Shown here in pieces: positions 40,816-54,471 of a DNA stretch of 64,000 bases. Below the pieces are notes generated by a model. The model had not been told where the DNA came from. It saw only the letters and a program-made list of their open reading frames with translations, and did not search any database. The stretch comes from Aspidapion aeneum (lineage: Eukaryota; Arthropoda; Insecta; Coleoptera; Brentidae), in assembly GCA_963576565.1 (NCBI GenBank), contig OY755039.1:22957102-23021101 (forward strand), given 5' to 3'. The stretch's first letter is position 1, and each line of letters begins with the position of its first letter. The translations under genes were made by a program, and so were the position numbers.

Positions 40816-43800
40816 GAAAAAACCTTAAATTGTATTTCTCCTCTTTGGTACACTAAAGGCGTAAATCCGATTTATTATACAAGCAATGTCCTTATGGTTT
40901 GGTACAATAAGGGCGAAAGCTACGTGTGTAAAGGGGAGAATTATTTCTATTAACTTTTATTACTATAACTTTGTTGCTACGGGAAGGTTTTTTTCCGAAT
41001 TAGTGCGAAAAAGTGCAACTTTCCGCACGCAAAATGCATGTTGATACAAAACAATATTATTTATTAATTTTTCAGACAGATATTTACCAGAGGCAGTGGA
41101 TTTTTTTTGCACGCCTGTAGAAAAATAATATACCTACCTACCTAAAACGTGCGTAAAGTAACATGTCTGCACTTGATTGCTGGTTAAACCACTAATAACT
41201 AACGCAATGTTCGGCCATTTGCAAATGCGTACGTATTTTATTATTTTCTGCTCGCATGCAAAAAATACCGACTTTGGGAACTGTTTTAACCTGGTGCGAA
41301 AGGTAGAATTTTTTACATTGTTATTATAGGTTATATAGGACACCGTATAATTAATTGTTTGAGTTTTAGCACTTATAATGTAAACTAATACAGCACCATT
41401 TTGAAGATAAGAGTGTATCTGTAGCGTAATATGAAATTTAGAATCTAATAATTAGAATAAAGTTAATTCTATAAACTTTTTTACATGCTTTATAGAATTT
41501 TAAAAACATTATAAATTAAAACTATTCTTTAAGTTTTGCGCCTTGAAGGCCAGGATCGAAATAAGCGCCTCGTACCTCATAGGCTAGTTACGACTCTGAT
41601 TTGCAGAGGCGTGTTGCTCGACTTTGGAGGACTGGCCATTTTCAGGTCCGTGTAAAGGACACACCTATGCAATTTTCGTATTCTCATCTCTTGAGGCGAT
41701 ATGAAAATAATCTCCCACAACTAGCCAACAAGACACGATTTGTGACTATAAGCTGTCATTATATAACTAATGACGCAGTCTTGTAAACATACGTGTTATT
41801 CTCAAACGACATGAATGAATAACGTTACAACACAGTGTCCCAGATGTACATGGGAAATGTTAGTTGCGATTTTTTGGCTTTAAAAATAAGAAGAAGAGAG
41901 AGTCTCTTCCTTAATCTCCGTAATAAAATAAATGATATGTCCTTTATTTTTATAAGACGAGGGACTCAAAGCGTATAAAGCCTCAGAGATTCGGTAAACT
42001 AGATGTTCTACAGAACAACGTATCGCATTTTGGGGACTTTCCTTGATTTTTGGGTAGTTAGAGGGGAGGGCGGCGAAAAACTAATAATATAGTTCAGGAT
42101 GTATAAAAGTGGCACCGCGTCATAGCTATCGTAAACCAAATTTTGTGACAGAAACCATATAGAAGCCACAACTTTCCTTAAAAAAAATTGCAAAAACCTT
42201 TTGCACTTAAAAATTTTGATTTTAATAAAGATTTATTTTTTGGTTCCTTTATAGATACCGATTACATCAAGATAAAACATTTCAAAAATGTTATCTTCTT
42301 AATTGGCCAAAACATATCTATGGTTTATGATTTTTCCTGAAAAAATACGAACTTTAAAAAAAAAATTACTACTGTTTAGAAATTAGAATAAGAGGCTTTA
42401 AGAAAAAAATCTTGAAAATGACAATTAATCGCATTAGTGACCTTAGTACAAGACAATAAATTTAAAAAATCGCCATTTTGAAAATGTGACCCATTGGATT
42501 TTTTATATTTTTTTGAAAAAAGATGCATTTAAAAATTTTTATAGTGGGCCGAGAAGTCTAATGCCAAAAAGAAAATTTCTTGTATAAGTACGCGGAGGCC
42601 TTGGCCGTACTTATATGTATATGGGCAAGCGAGCAGTCCTATTGAGGCGCCCGGGGTGTGAATCAATATACATTTTTTTTTAAAAAGTTATTTTGTTTTA
42701 AGGAATAAATCTTTTTTTTAATTCTGAAACCCCCCCCCCCCCTTGCATATGACATCAGCGGCGTTACATTCATGAGCCAAGACGGGCCTTGGCCTTCCAC
42801 TGTTTAAAACCTTATCGGCCACCAACATTGTGGCACATTTTTCTAATTAGACTACCTATTCCCGCATTGTTATGTCACTCGACGCCACTATACAGGGTGT
42901 CCCGAATTCGATTTTTTTGGGAAGTCTCGACCGTCACTTCCGAGTGTCCAGTAAAAGGGAAAGCGGTTTTTTTTAACTCTGCGTTTTGGGAGCGGGGCTT
43001 AACTTTGATGTTTATAAAAATTACATTTTCGCTTAAATCGCTTTTGCATAGTTTTTTTTTTAAGGCAATAGTGACGTCCTTTACTAAGTAAGACAGGGCA
43101 TTCGCAGATGTTCGGCTGTCTCTGATGCGCTACTACAGAGTCTGCAGTTGCCATCATTGGCTTTACCTATTGCCTTGAGGCAGGGCTGTCGCTAGACTAG
43201 TGGCCGCCTCCCAACTAACATTTATAGTAGCAGCTACATGTTCTAAAGGCTTTGCTACTTTCTTATAGTAGAAATGTGGTGATCCCAACCAAAATTTGTT
43301 ACTTTTTAGTTCTAACTACTATTTAGTATCAGGAAATAGTAGATGTTTCGTAAAAACGACCCTCTAAACTACTTCTTAGGATTGTTTCTTGATAGTCGAT
43401 TCTCATAGTCTTCTCTACCACAATAGGACGTTGCTAAAGTTTTACTTTCTTTTTAGTCGTTATTTCGTAGTCGCCCTGACGTTTATATCCTACTTAATTA
43501 CCACTAGAAAGTTAAGCTTCATTGGAGTCCCAAACAAGTGTATCGACAACTACATTATAACTTTAATTTTTACCACAAAAGTTTGTGTCATCATAGTAAC
43601 ATCTGATGTAACAATGTAGACAAAATAACTTTTTGGATCAACTTTAAAGCCGCAACTACTTTGATTTTTTTTTAATGTCGATCTTTTAAAGTAATCTCTC
43701 CTTCCTGTTTCTACTTTAAAAACGTAGACTTTTTGAAGTCGCATCTTGGTCGCACACATTCTTAACCCTACTTTTTGTGGCTGCTTTTATAATATGGGAA

Positions 43801-44333
43801 TATCAGGAATAGCTTTGCAAATATTTTTTTAACTACCTTGAGCAGTCCATTTTTTCGAGCTCATTGCTTGACCATTTTGCAAAACAATCAAAATGCAAAA
43901 TATTGATCCAAAGTATCGAGTACCGCACACGAATTTTAAGAATTCCCTGGTCCATGCTTAATCTCCATCCTTAATCTTTTACGCTACTTGTTGTTGGTAT
44001 TCTATTCTTGTATTGTCTATACGGTCGTTCGTAGCTTGTGCTGTAGCACCACCCTCTTGTGCCGCCACCCTCTTGGGGTCACGTGTCGTGTTTCACTGTG
44101 ATTCATTTTATGTGTTGAGCTGGACTTTAACTTTATATATCCCTCTTCCAAAACAAAATATTTTATTCTTAATTTATTGCTATAATGATAAAGTAAAACA
44201 CAAACAAATAGGAACAAAATAGTAACAAAATGAGGAACATTAAAAAGAAATCGTAAAACAAATCGGTAAAAAAATTTACGTAACGCTGTCGCAACATCAG
44301 GTGATGTAACGTTTCAGCTATCATCTACCCCCT
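40816..44333. other. 3.5 kb without a recognisable gene
   Basis: A+T-rich with scattered G+C-richer parts (41540-41720, 42590-42660, 43100-43220). An isolated TATACAGGGTGTCCCGAATTC at about 42889 looks like a TIR terminus without a visible partner. A 16-base C run lies at 42727. Between 43230 and 43900 there are many short TACT/AGTAGT words with no clear periodicity. Confidence 0.4.
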
Positions 44334-44598
44334 TATTAGGGACTTATTGCAGTAGTGCCAGGCACTAATTGTGCCGGGCACTATATTGACAATTTCGCAG
44401 TATAAGAACAGCTGTCTTCTTTCAAAATTAGGCCATTTTGTATTATAAGAGCCAGAATTAATAGTGACGCCACTATTAATGAAAAATAAACGACTGGATT
44501 TCTAAATTCGACTTTGGTATGTCAATTTTGAAAGATCAACTGTCAATATAGTGCCCGGCACAATTTGTGCCAGGCTTTATTGCAATAGGTCCCTAATA
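44334..44598 (+). mobile_element. palindromic MITE (GGCACTAT family), copy 2, TA-flanked
   Basis: 261 bases, 44336-44596, from TTAGGGACTTATTGCAGTAG to CAATAGGTCCCTAA with TA on both sides. The arms extend about 55 bases (GTGCCGGGCACTATATTGAC). The core is the reverse complement of that in copy 1 (21331-21609). Confidence 0.85.
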
Positions 44599-47500
44599 TC
44601 TAATTTATGCACGGCCCCTAAAATAACCTCTGGGAGATGCTAGACTTCATCTAGGAACTTTTGTGCAGTTTGCGGCTAATAAAAAAACAAGTTAGATATA
44701 TCGTGGTTACATGCGGATTTCTAAGCAATCTAACAAGTCTCAGAGATTGTTTTTTTACTTATAGGGCTGATAATAATAAAAATTACTGAATATTGAGAAT
44801 GCCAAAATATCTAAAAACAATAAAAAATACTACATACGAATTGTGAGAGCAATGTGTAAATAAAAAAAGTTACAATAAGTTGATTTCATTGATGTGACTA
44901 AGTTCTTTTAGTTCCTTGACCAACACTTCCTAGAAATTCTAGAATAGGGATCATGCTCTCGACTGCAACATACACTTTTAAAAAACACTTTTTATTGGCA
45001 CTTCATTTATTGTTCTAATGGAATTTAATTTATCTTGTTTTTGTTTTAAAACCTACCACAAATTCACGCTAGTACAAAACCTATAAGCAGTGGTGCTGTT
45101 GTTGACAGAAACGGCAAATGACAAGTGGCGACACCCCAATAACTTGAGGGTAGTAGTTATACTTATCGCGTAGATCCTATCACTCTGTAGACGTTTTCTA
45201 GTGGCGAAAGCTAGTTAATAATACGTTTCTGCAACGAAGGAGTAGAAATTCGAGTGTGTTATATAGAACTATAAAGGAAAGCCGACATTAGAGTCGTAAG
45301 TGACACGTTGCCGTAACTTAGGCTCACTTTCAAGTAACCCTTTCGACTATCAGGGAATATAGTTTGGGACGCCATGTTTTTATGTAAGAAAGAAAATTTA
45401 ATATTTTTGTTGTCGTTTTATGAGCTCATATTAAAGAGCTATACTATTTTATAAACAAATTAGTTGAAGCTTACCAAAAATGCTCTTCTTAAGCACCATT
45501 TGTTGGAGTTAACTGTCGATTATGAAAACATAACCTCAAAAATTCCATCAGCTACCAGAAAACGGCTCAATTTTACGGGCGCACCGGTTTTTTGCAATAT
45601 ATATAATGCATGTTATACAGAAAACTTTGCGTCGCACTCGAATTTTGATCCTCTGCTCGTAAATTCTCACACTTTTGGATAACATAGTACATATTATAAC
45701 CATAACCAAACAAAAAACTAAGCGAGTCTGTTTACTGTTGTGTCCACCATATTGTGTAACAATTCTACCAAAAAGAAACGATTATATTAATTGCAACTAC
45801 ATCGCAACTTTTATGCCATTACGGAAAAAAAAACAGCCTCTACGACGTGGTAGATACCTGGCTACGACGTAGTAGTGTAGTTGTTACTACAGTGACTTTA
45901 AACACTTGGCCAAGTAGTTATAACCAGAAATTGGTTCCCCACTTAGGGAATTATAACGTCGCTGTATGGTATACTGAGACGTAGCGGGAGTACGTTGCGG
46001 TTACTTTTAAGAAATTCTTTCTAGTTGGGGTTTCGTCGTTACGACTTTAAATGTTTGTTGGGCTGGAGCAAGTCGGGTAAATGCCGCCCACCCCCCGCTT
46101 TTTACCACACCAATAAAAGTTTTTTTGGTGTTACTCCAATACATAAATATTGCCAGCGGGTGACAAAATGTGATTTACACCAAAAACCAAGTGATAATAA
46201 TTGTAAAAAGAATGATATTAATAACTTGTTGGATGATTATGTCTCATAAAGCTTTGATTTTTTATTAAACTTAAATGTCATTTCACATCTGACCCAGATA
46301 CTACAAAGTCGAGCAAACTGACCTTGTGTTTTTGAAAAAAAGCACTTTTTAAAAGTTCAGTTTTAGTTCTATATCCCTTAAGAGCTTAAAATTGGTAATA
46401 TCAAATTAAAATTAAAATCTGGCAGTGACAAATGGGTGGTGATACATTGAAAAGTTACATTTTATGAAGTCGTTTGTGTATTGAAGTGCTTGACACTCGA
46501 ACAGATGCTCCAATATAATATGAGCTAACGAACCGTGTCAAAACTTTTTAGGTCTCTTGTAAATTGCGTCTTGATATTGCCGAAAACCTACAACAGTCAA
46601 ATTGAAAAAATGCCAAAAATTGACCAAGTATTTTTCATGTCCTTCATTTTCTTAAATTCTTCGATCCTTTTTTTTAATAAAAAAGAAATCACATAATTTC
46701 TTTTATTAGTTTTGGAAATATTAAGCCTCAAAATATAAAAAATAAGTCTTAGTAACTTTAATACACATGTTAAATCTTTGAATCAAAAGTAAGTGTGGAG
46801 AACACCGCATGGCGGCTGCTTAAACAAAATGGGTTGGCCGCCCCTAAAATCGGCCGCCTGGAGCGGCTGCAATATCCAGCAGTCATACTAGTTAGCTTAA
46901 GTCGTTTCCGTTCATGTCTAGAAGCTGTTTGAGCTTCTTTGCTGATATGGCTAGGAATCGTTTTGATTCTCTTTTTCCCGGATCTTATCTGATTTATTTT
47001 CAAATTATTTAGTTCTTTTATGTAGTGACTTTTCATTAGTCCACAGAAGGGCTCTGGTCCGCAATAGCGAGGCTGTCTGCTTACAAATTTTCTTCAATGC
47101 CCTGAAATCCTGGGTTCGGTTCGGTTCGGTTCCAAAAAGATTACCAAGAACAATTTTCAAGTCTAAGGTATATGAAAACTGCGATTATTATTTAAAAAAC
47201 AAACTTCCATTTTTAATTATTTCAAGTGTAGCTTGTAGTATATTCAAATTTAATACAAAAAAATTAACAATTCTAATTTTAGAACATTACTCTGTCAGAT
47301 TATTATTCTTCAACAATAAAAGTGCCTTTTTTTGTTTCTGATTGAAATATTTTTGTTTTTTGAGATTTAAAAAAATCAAGCAAAAACCTTACGACCTTTG
47401 TTAGGAACAGATGCATTTAATTTTGGTTATAACCCTTAATTTTTTTTCAATATATGTAACTATATTTTTTTCTAGAAAAATTTGATTTTATAAATGTTTT

Positions 47501-49310
47501 TGCCATTTTAGTCTAGAAAATATGAAGTTGGCGGCTTAGTCAAATAATTTTCATTTTATTTATCAAGTTTTAAGAATTTTTTCTCTCTTTCCCTAAATGT
47601 GAAGTGTATCTATTAATCCTATTTAATTTAATCTTCTGCATAATGCGTTTCTCTGACTCTTTATATCGGGGACATATTTGAGTTATTTTATAATTAAGTA
47701 TTACTTGGTTTAAAACATTTAACTGAGCTGTCATTTGATTATTTATATAGGTCAAATGAAAACCGCATCATTGTATTTAAACATTTCAGCGGAAGTGGGC
47801 GCTATCGTAGAATTTAAGACAATTGCGCCTTATCGTTGTTCCAAAATTAAACACTTGTGACGAGTTTATAGTATGCGGATTTACTTACTGACAAACGCCA
47901 TAAATATATTCCTTTTGCAGTTATTAGTTTGAAATTTTGCAAGATGCTGGCTCATATACTAAGACACAAAAAAGGAAGACTCACGATTTTAGAGTTACTT
48001 TCCCTCGCACGCTAATTACGTCATCATTGTGTAACAAAACGGGATTTGAATATAAATGGTATTTTTGCCATTTATAAGTTTTTATATATTTTTATTTAAA
48101 TATTGTTTTTGACATCAACAAGCATTAATTATATGCAAGACTAGGTTAAGATTAAGTAAAATTTATGGCAACACCGGCGACTTGTTTTTTGGCATGTTTT
48201 TAGGTCCGCTGTATTTTAATAAAAGTTGTATTCGGCTAATATGTCCTTTGAGCCACTAACATAATTCATATTTTGTAACTGGAAACAAATTTGCTCAACT
48301 ATTTTCAACTTTTAAAAAACACACTGTGTAATTTTAACTACTGCCGATTTTCTCCACTAAGTCCACGCATCTTGGCTTGCGTTGGTATTTTGTCTCTTAG
48401 TGCCTTTAAAGCGCAGTCTATCTCTTTCTCGCCCAGGCGAAAGGAAGTAGAATTCTAGCCAATCAACGACAAGCTTTTTGTGCTTACAAGCGTAGAGTTG
48501 CTTTGGCTGAGACAGGAAACTTTCGAAAGTCGTGGGAGCAAACATTCTTTAGTTGGGCTTGGCTTGGTTCGTTTCAATTCTTTAGTTGGCTTTGCTTTCG
48601 TTCACACTTCCTAAGGGGGGTTTTATTTCAACTGGGGAAATTTATCAATTATTTTAACTTTGTATCAAACTGTTAACTTTATTATTCATAATTACTTTAG
48701 TCTTTTCTTTTGGAGTTTATTAATTTTAAAGCATTTAATTATTACTGTTTCCAGTGTTTTGAAATAATGTTTTTAACTGTTTTATGGTTTTTTAACATCA
48801 AAATACAAACAATTTGCCCTAAAATCGGCATTTCTAATCAATAATATATCCCAAACCTAAACAGTAATATTAAGTAAATTAAACAGTTGATTGAATAGTT
48901 TCACCTATTTAATCAACGTTTAAAATGTTGATAAATAAATATATTTACATCAAACATACAAAAGGTTTATAAAACCTAAAAGTTTAAGAAGTGTAAATAT
49001 TTTAATACAAAAATTTAATAGTACAAAAAAATTTGATATTCAATTAATAAATATAAGAAGTGATAATGTGAAGTTTCGGGAAGAAAACTGAAAAGGTATG
49101 TATGTATTTTCCTACATTGTTTATACATTTGAGAAAAACGTGTATAGCATAAAACTTCCTCCAAGAACCATCAAATTCCCTTTCGAGATCGTGTAAATTT
49201 AATAACATATAGTAACTTTTAATAATTGTATCAATTTTCAAACCGTTGAACAAATTGGTAGCTCACCAAGTTTAAGCATTGGCCACTTGAGATGACAGAA
49301 ACACTGTCAT
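44599..49310. other. 4.7 kb without a recognisable gene
   Basis: A+T-rich. G+C-richer pieces at 45780-46000 and 46790-46960 (GGCCGCCCCTAAAATCGGCC) and a GGTTCGGTTCGGTTC run at about 47115 similar to the foldback centre words. Short frames lack domains or conserved patterns. Confidence 0.4.
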
Positions 49311-49319
49311 ACTAGGCCC

Positions 49320-49670
49320 CTGTTACAATTGTATAGGTATATTTTAAGGAAAATGAAAATATCTTCATTAGGGGTAGCATATATGGATGTTGTAAATGCT
49401 AAAAATTTGTTTGTTTCTACAGCTTTTTTCTTAGGCAGCTCCTCGCCCCCTGATGACGTCATTAGTGCACAAGTGCTATGTATTTAGAAAAATCGAAATA
49501 TCCCTATTACTGGTGGTAATAATAAATAATATGCTACATTGTTATTAAGTTCTTGAAAAATGCTAAAAACATTATGCATTTTTTCTTAAGCAGGTTGTCT
49601 CACCCCTGATGACGTCATGATGTAATATAAGTGATATATTTTAAGAAAAATATATTTGATGAAAAAAATT
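49320..49670. repeat. two diverged direct repeats of about 165 bp
   Basis: Both have AAATGCTAAAAA, TTTTTTCTTA(G/A)GCAG and CCCCTGATGACGTCAT followed by a GTGCTATGTATTTAGAAAAA-like tail. Low identity apart from these blocks. Confidence 0.45.
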
Positions 49671-51845
49671 TACAAACCTTTTTATTGGACAGGTTACCAG
49701 TTGCAGATCAAACTTGCAAAATAGTACGCCTGCGGTGGGAACACCCACTTGTCTACCCTATGATTAAAATAAGCAAAATGAGTTAAAAATTAGAAAGGAA
49801 AAGTAACAGATCAGAGATGGAAATTAAAAATCAAGGATCAAAAGTAAAAGATTCGGAATAAAAATTAGAACTTAAAAAACCTAAAAGTCCAAAGTTCAAA
49901 AAATTGCTTATAAACCTCGTAATAAAATTGTTCTTTATTCCTTCACAAATTGTATCCCTGGTTACGCACGTTCTACAAGTTTCTCACCGAGGAAAAGGAA
50001 AAGTGTCACACACAGGTATTATTTTTACCAACACAGACAAATATTTAAAATAAAAAAATAAAATAAAAAATGCTAGATATTTAAAATAAATATTTAATTT
50101 TTTTTTGCAAATATAAGTTATAGTGTTGTAAAACAATTTTGGCCATATAAGTAATAGTAAAAATAAGTATCTTGATTTAATATTATCTAATCTATACCAC
50201 TGATGACTTAAAAAAAAAGGGGGCAGTGCCCATTCGATAAAGAAGATTATTATCATCCCTTTCTTGAGGCTTTGGTAATTATAACATCCTGTAGAAGTTA
50301 AAAAAAAGATTAACAAAAAACACAAATTTCAGTAAACTGACTACAATGCTATTAACTACTTTATAAACAGCCAACCTGAGATGAGATTCTTAAATCGCCA
50401 AACATTGATATCTACGTTGATCGCTTTTACAAAAAAAATACGCTTCTCTCTCACTGATTTAGTTCCGACAAAAACTATATTTAACAACAAGTTTCCAATT
50501 TGGTTCTATTTTCAGAATATTTTAGTGATTCTAATAAATCCCCACCTCTTATAGATTATAGTAACAATGTGAGCACAAATTATTGTTCTACAATAAGTAA
50601 ACGAGATTACCGGTATTTAAATAAAAAAATACAATTCAGAATGTAGATACAAAAAGGGGCCCGGGGCCCGATGCAGATAGCGTTATATGCCCGTTAATAA
50701 TTATGTACAACAATTGTCTACAATCTGCGATTTTTCCTAAAAAATGGAGTGCTTAGGTTCTTTTAGTCTTCAAATCTGGAAACAAAAGCTCAGTCACCTA
50801 CGCGTGGTTTAATTTTGTTCGTGTTTGTTTCAATTTAGTGTGGAGAAAATATTAAAATTTTGCTTACTTAACCGACCTTGTAGTTTTGATAATAACAATG
50901 TTAACAATATTACCTACTTTAATTTGAATACCCTGTATGTTTTAAACAGATACATAGTATATTTTCTAATTTTATAAGTGCTGGGAATAATGTTTTATGT
51001 GCGGCGTTCTTCTAGTTTTAAAAAGTAGTAAAATTAAGATGACACCTTAAACTGCATAACTGGAGTAGTCTCAAACTTTGAGTCTACTACTTTTTACATA
51101 ATTTTTTTAATATCAACTTGTATCTTTCAGCATATTACAAAATTACACAAATATTAATCTTGGTAATAAGCCGATAAATTGTGTAAAGTTTAATTGCAAA
51201 ACTTTTATTATCGCAGTAGCTAAAATAAATAATGTAAAAAACAGTAAAAATGAGAGCAAAGTTGTTGTCGCGCAGTATATACGTTCAGAAAAAGGTAATG
51301 ATGTAGCTCTTACTACAAAAATCGAGCCCGATAAATGGTTTATAAAGAAGAATATCGTGAGTACAATGAATTAATTTTCAGCATTAAAATAAAAAATAAT
51401 GAAAAAACTTTATTGTCTACTTACTTTTTACCACTCTGTAGACATTTTTTTATTTAAGAAAATGAAAGCTGTACTAGTATTCTTGGAACGTACTGACTTT
51501 GACTTTTCCATAGTGATTTGTAACGTCGTCATAAAAAAAACTACTTAAATTGATCATAAAAATGTAACTTATTTTTAAAAACACCCTGTATTTTGTACAG
51601 TTTAGCAAAATTTTCATTTTTTTTTGTAAAATATAAATAAGAACTAAGTATCTTTTATTTGGTATTTATTTTTTGAAAATATCGTTACGTCTAAGAAATC
51701 CACATACCTTTCCATCCTTTAAATTTTTTTTAACTTACAATTATTAAATAAAACCCCCCTGTCTTTCGACCCTGTATATGTCACACCAGTGCAGCAATAC
51801 TTGTTTAAAAGAGAAACAATTTGTTATTATTTTTTATTTCTTTAC
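49671..51845. other. no gene recognised
   Basis: A+T-rich and stop-dense. CACCCTGTAT-like words at about 50933, 51592 and 51768 are possible MITE relics, but no pair with a plausible spacing is clear. Confidence 0.4.
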
Positions 51846-51849
51846 AGTC

Positions 51850-52180
51850 TCTTCCTGTCTTATCATAGGTGACACCCAAGTATACATACTCATTACATGG
51901 AGATATTGTTTGTCCATTTTCTAGTAGTAACTCACGCACTCACTGTTAATCCCCACTTTTGGTATTCTTCTGTTAACTTTCTCATCATATACTCCATGTC
52001 TTCTTTATCATTAGCCACAATTACTTGGTCGTCAGCAAACTGTAGTGTGTATATAATTGGTAAATTGGTCGTTAAGTTGTATTCCCATGCCGTGCACTTT
52101 ACGTTTACAGTTTTTTAGAGCTACCGTGATATATATTTTAAAAAGAGTTGGAGAGATACAACATCCCTGTCTTAAGCCTT
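51850..52180 (-). pseudogene. LINE RT remnant with FADD motif
   Basis: VTKGLRQGCCISPTLFKIYI, then TNYIHTLQFADDQVIVAND and YMMRKLTEEYQKWGLTVS followed by stops. Motifs B and C of a LINE RT, directly downstream of the frame at 52184. Confidence 0.75.
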
Positions 52181-52183
52181 TTG

Positions 52184-52917
52184 TTACCAGGAATTAATTG
52201 AAAGTGGATTTCCAATTTTCATTTTAGATTTTGACCCTTTGTATAGTTCTTTTATCGCTTTTATGTATGTATGATTGATATTAGTTTGCTCTAACACTGT
52301 CCATAATTTTTCTACTGGAACAGTATCATATGCTTTTTGTAGGTCCACAAAGGTAACATGAGTCTCTATATTTCTGGCGCTCCTTTTTTCAATTATTTGT
52401 TTAAGACAAAAAACATTATCACTACAAGATCTGCCTGCACGAAACCCACTTTGCTCTTCTTCTTGTTCATGAATATCATTCTCTATTAGATCTCTAAGAA
52501 TCCTACCGTACAATCTACTTAGAGTACTGGTTACTGCAATTCCTCTGTAATTGCTGCAATCCAGCTTGTTTCCTTTTTTATGTATTAAGGATATAAATGC
52601 AATTTTCCAATCATTAGGTACTGGATGTCCGTTTATGCATTGATTGACAATATATGTGAGATTTTCGAGTAGTTTCTCTGATCCATATTTGAGCATTTCA
52701 GCATATATTCCCCCAGGTTGTTTCCTTTTTTATGTATTAAGGATATAAATGCAATTTTCCAATCATTAGGTACTGGATGTCCGTTTATGCATTGATTGAT
52801 AATATATGTGAGATTTTCGAGTAGTTTCTCTGATCCATATTTGAGCATTTCAGCATATATTCCCCCAGGTCCGCTAGCTTTTCCGGATTTAAGCTTTTTA
52901 ATATTATTCTTTATCAT
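52184..52917 (-). pseudogene. LINE RT remnant with 152-bp internal duplication
   Basis: KLKSGKASGPGGIYAEMLKY, VPNDWKIAFISLIHKKGN, DCSNYRGIAVTSTLSRLYG, EQSGFRAGRSCSDNVFCLKQ and HVTFVDLQKAYDTVP. The block from MLKYGSEKLLENLTYI to IHKKGN occurs twice because 52568-52719 and 52720-52871 are near-identical tandem copies (152 bp, not a multiple of 3, so the frame breaks). Confidence 0.85.
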
Positions 52918-52924
52918 TTCTTTT

Positions 52925-53260
52925 TCAATGATTACTTCCTCTCCATGTACTTCTATGTCTCTCCTCGGATGCCATATATTCGGGTCTCGTCTCCTGCAGC
53001 AGTTCCTGGTAGTGTTCTGTCCATTGTTCTGATTTGATTATCTGAATGTTTACTTTTTCTTTTGTTGGGTTTTTTACTGTAGAAATGAATTTCCATACTT
53101 CAGAACTCTGCCTACCTCCTACGTGTGTATTTATGTCGTGGAACTTGCGCTCGAACATTTAATTTTTAGTACTGAGCCATTTCAAGTATGTGCGTGTTTT
53201 CTCTTTGACCATTTCCTGTATTTTGTAAGTCCACCACATCTTCCTATTATCTCTATTATC
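52925..53260 (-). pseudogene. LINE endonuclease-RT linker remnant
   Basis: DRKMWWTYKIQEMVKEKTRT, YLKWLSTKN-stop, MFERKFHDINTHVGGRQSSE, VWKFISTVKNPTKEKVNI and SEQWTEHYQELLQE: the W..Y..LL.E motif that precedes the RT in this LINE group. One stop; the region upstream to about 53470 is further decayed. Confidence 0.7.
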
Positions 53261-53489
53261 TTGGTATCCAACAGCTTCGTTGCTTGCTTCCTTCAAGCTT
53301 TTTATTATGTTTGTATATATCTCTTCAAATGAATAATTTGTGTTTATTAATTTTTCATTTGATAGGTTCTGATAAAATCTTTGAGTACTTTCGATTTCTA
53401 GACTTCTAAAGTTGTATTTTTGATTGTCTTCGATGCATTCTAGGTTTTCATTTTCTCTAATACTTTCGTTCTTATTTGTTTTTCATAAA

Positions 53490-53998
53490 GGGAAGAATAA
53501 CTTTGCTTTTACTACTCATAATACGATAGAAGAACTTGAGGCAGCCGTTGTTCAAGCCATAGAAGAAATTCCTGAACAACTGGGTAAAGATGCTTTCATG
53601 TCTCTAATTCATCGATGCAGGATTTGCATGAATAACAACGGTGGAATTTTCGAATATTTGCTTATTTAATTCAATGCTTTGTTATCGGTTTTTAGTTTTA
53701 TTTCAAATTAAATAATAAATGCAAGCTTTTGTTTTAGAAATAAAAGATAGATTTTAAGAAATTGTATTATTTCGTAGCCAGAAAAAAAATAAAAAATAAG
53801 TGCCTTAAAGATTTGCATATAAATCAAATAAATGGAAAAGTTTTGAAAGGTAGTACAACAAACACAACTACCGCATTTGTTTCACAGCCAACTAAGTGAA
53901 AAACTATTTTTTACATAAATTCACATTTTCCGTCATCCAAAAATAGGCCTATTATACACGGTTGAAAAGCTCCTTTTATGCTTTATTTATTGAAGTAT
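53490..53998 (+). pseudogene. Tc1/mariner-type transposase 3' end, copy 1
   Basis: The frame 53500-53669 reads TTHNTIEELEAAVVQAIEEI, PEQLGKDAFMSLIHRCRICM, NNNGGIFEYLLI-stop: the last ~55 residues of a transposase (compare 54193-54471). The non-coding tail 53700-53998 is about 90% identical to 54455-54770, so this is a second copy of the same 3' end placed head-to-tail just upstream. Confidence 0.75.
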
Positions 53999-54471
53999 AA
54001 ATCCAAAGATATTAACAGACATAACTACGTGAACCGGGCCGATGAAAATCCGTTATTAAATCGTGAGGTGCACCATCAAGTTAGGTGGGGTTTGAATGTC
54101 TGGCTAGGAGTCCTAAACGGACACATACTATTTAACATTCTACAAAATTACGTTGAACAATAGAACATTTGTCACTTTAAGATTTAGCAAGCATGTGGTT
54201 CCAGCAAGATGGAGCACCTGCACATAATGCAAGAATCATAACCGACTATTTCAATCAGCACCATGGAAATAACTGGATTGGAAATCGAGGTCCAGTTCCC
54301 TGGCCTGCACGATCACTGGACCTTACGCCTCTTGATTTTTGTATTTGGGGATATTTAAAGGATAAAATTTATTCTACTACTCATAATACGATAGAAGAAC
54401 TTGAGGCAGCCGTTGTTCAAGCCATAGAAGAAATTCCTGAACAAATGGTTAAATATTTTATTTTATTTTAA
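53978..54471 (+). pseudogene. Tc1/mariner-type transposase remnant (DDE region)
   Basis: Starts inside the tail of copy 1. Reads INRHNYVNRADENPLLNREV, VRWGLNVWLGVLNGHILFNI, stop, then MWFQQDGAPAHNARIITDYF, GNNWIGNRGPVPWPARSLDL, TPLDFCIWGYLKDKIYSTTH and TIEELEAAVVQAIEEI. QQDGAPAH and PARS.DLTPLDF..WGYLKD are the second and third catalytic blocks of this transposase group. A stop before MWFQQ and loss of the C-terminal ~25 residues make it non-functional. The N-terminal half is absent. Confidence 0.85.

Larger units (their letters stand above)
51850..53470 (-). mobile_element. LINE fragment (RTE-like), 5'- and 3'-truncated
   Basis: Minus-strand pieces run from the endonuclease-RT linker (53260-52925) through RT motifs (52917-52184) to the FADD motif (about 52170-51850). 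The C-terminal part is missing. One 152-bp tandem duplication and several frameshifts break it. Confidence 0.8.

Noticed and set aside
43230..46020. Possible inverted relationship between 43230-43900 and 45290-46020
   Set aside because: Only short TACT/AGTAGT words match and they do not stay in register over any useful length.
46770..47036. 88-codon basic frame on the minus strand
   Set aside because: No recognisable domain, partner exon or repeat support; composition alone is insufficient.
48357..48545. 62-codon minus-strand frame in a G+C-richer patch
   Set aside because: Protein-like in composition, but no motif, splice sites or second copy to support a gene.
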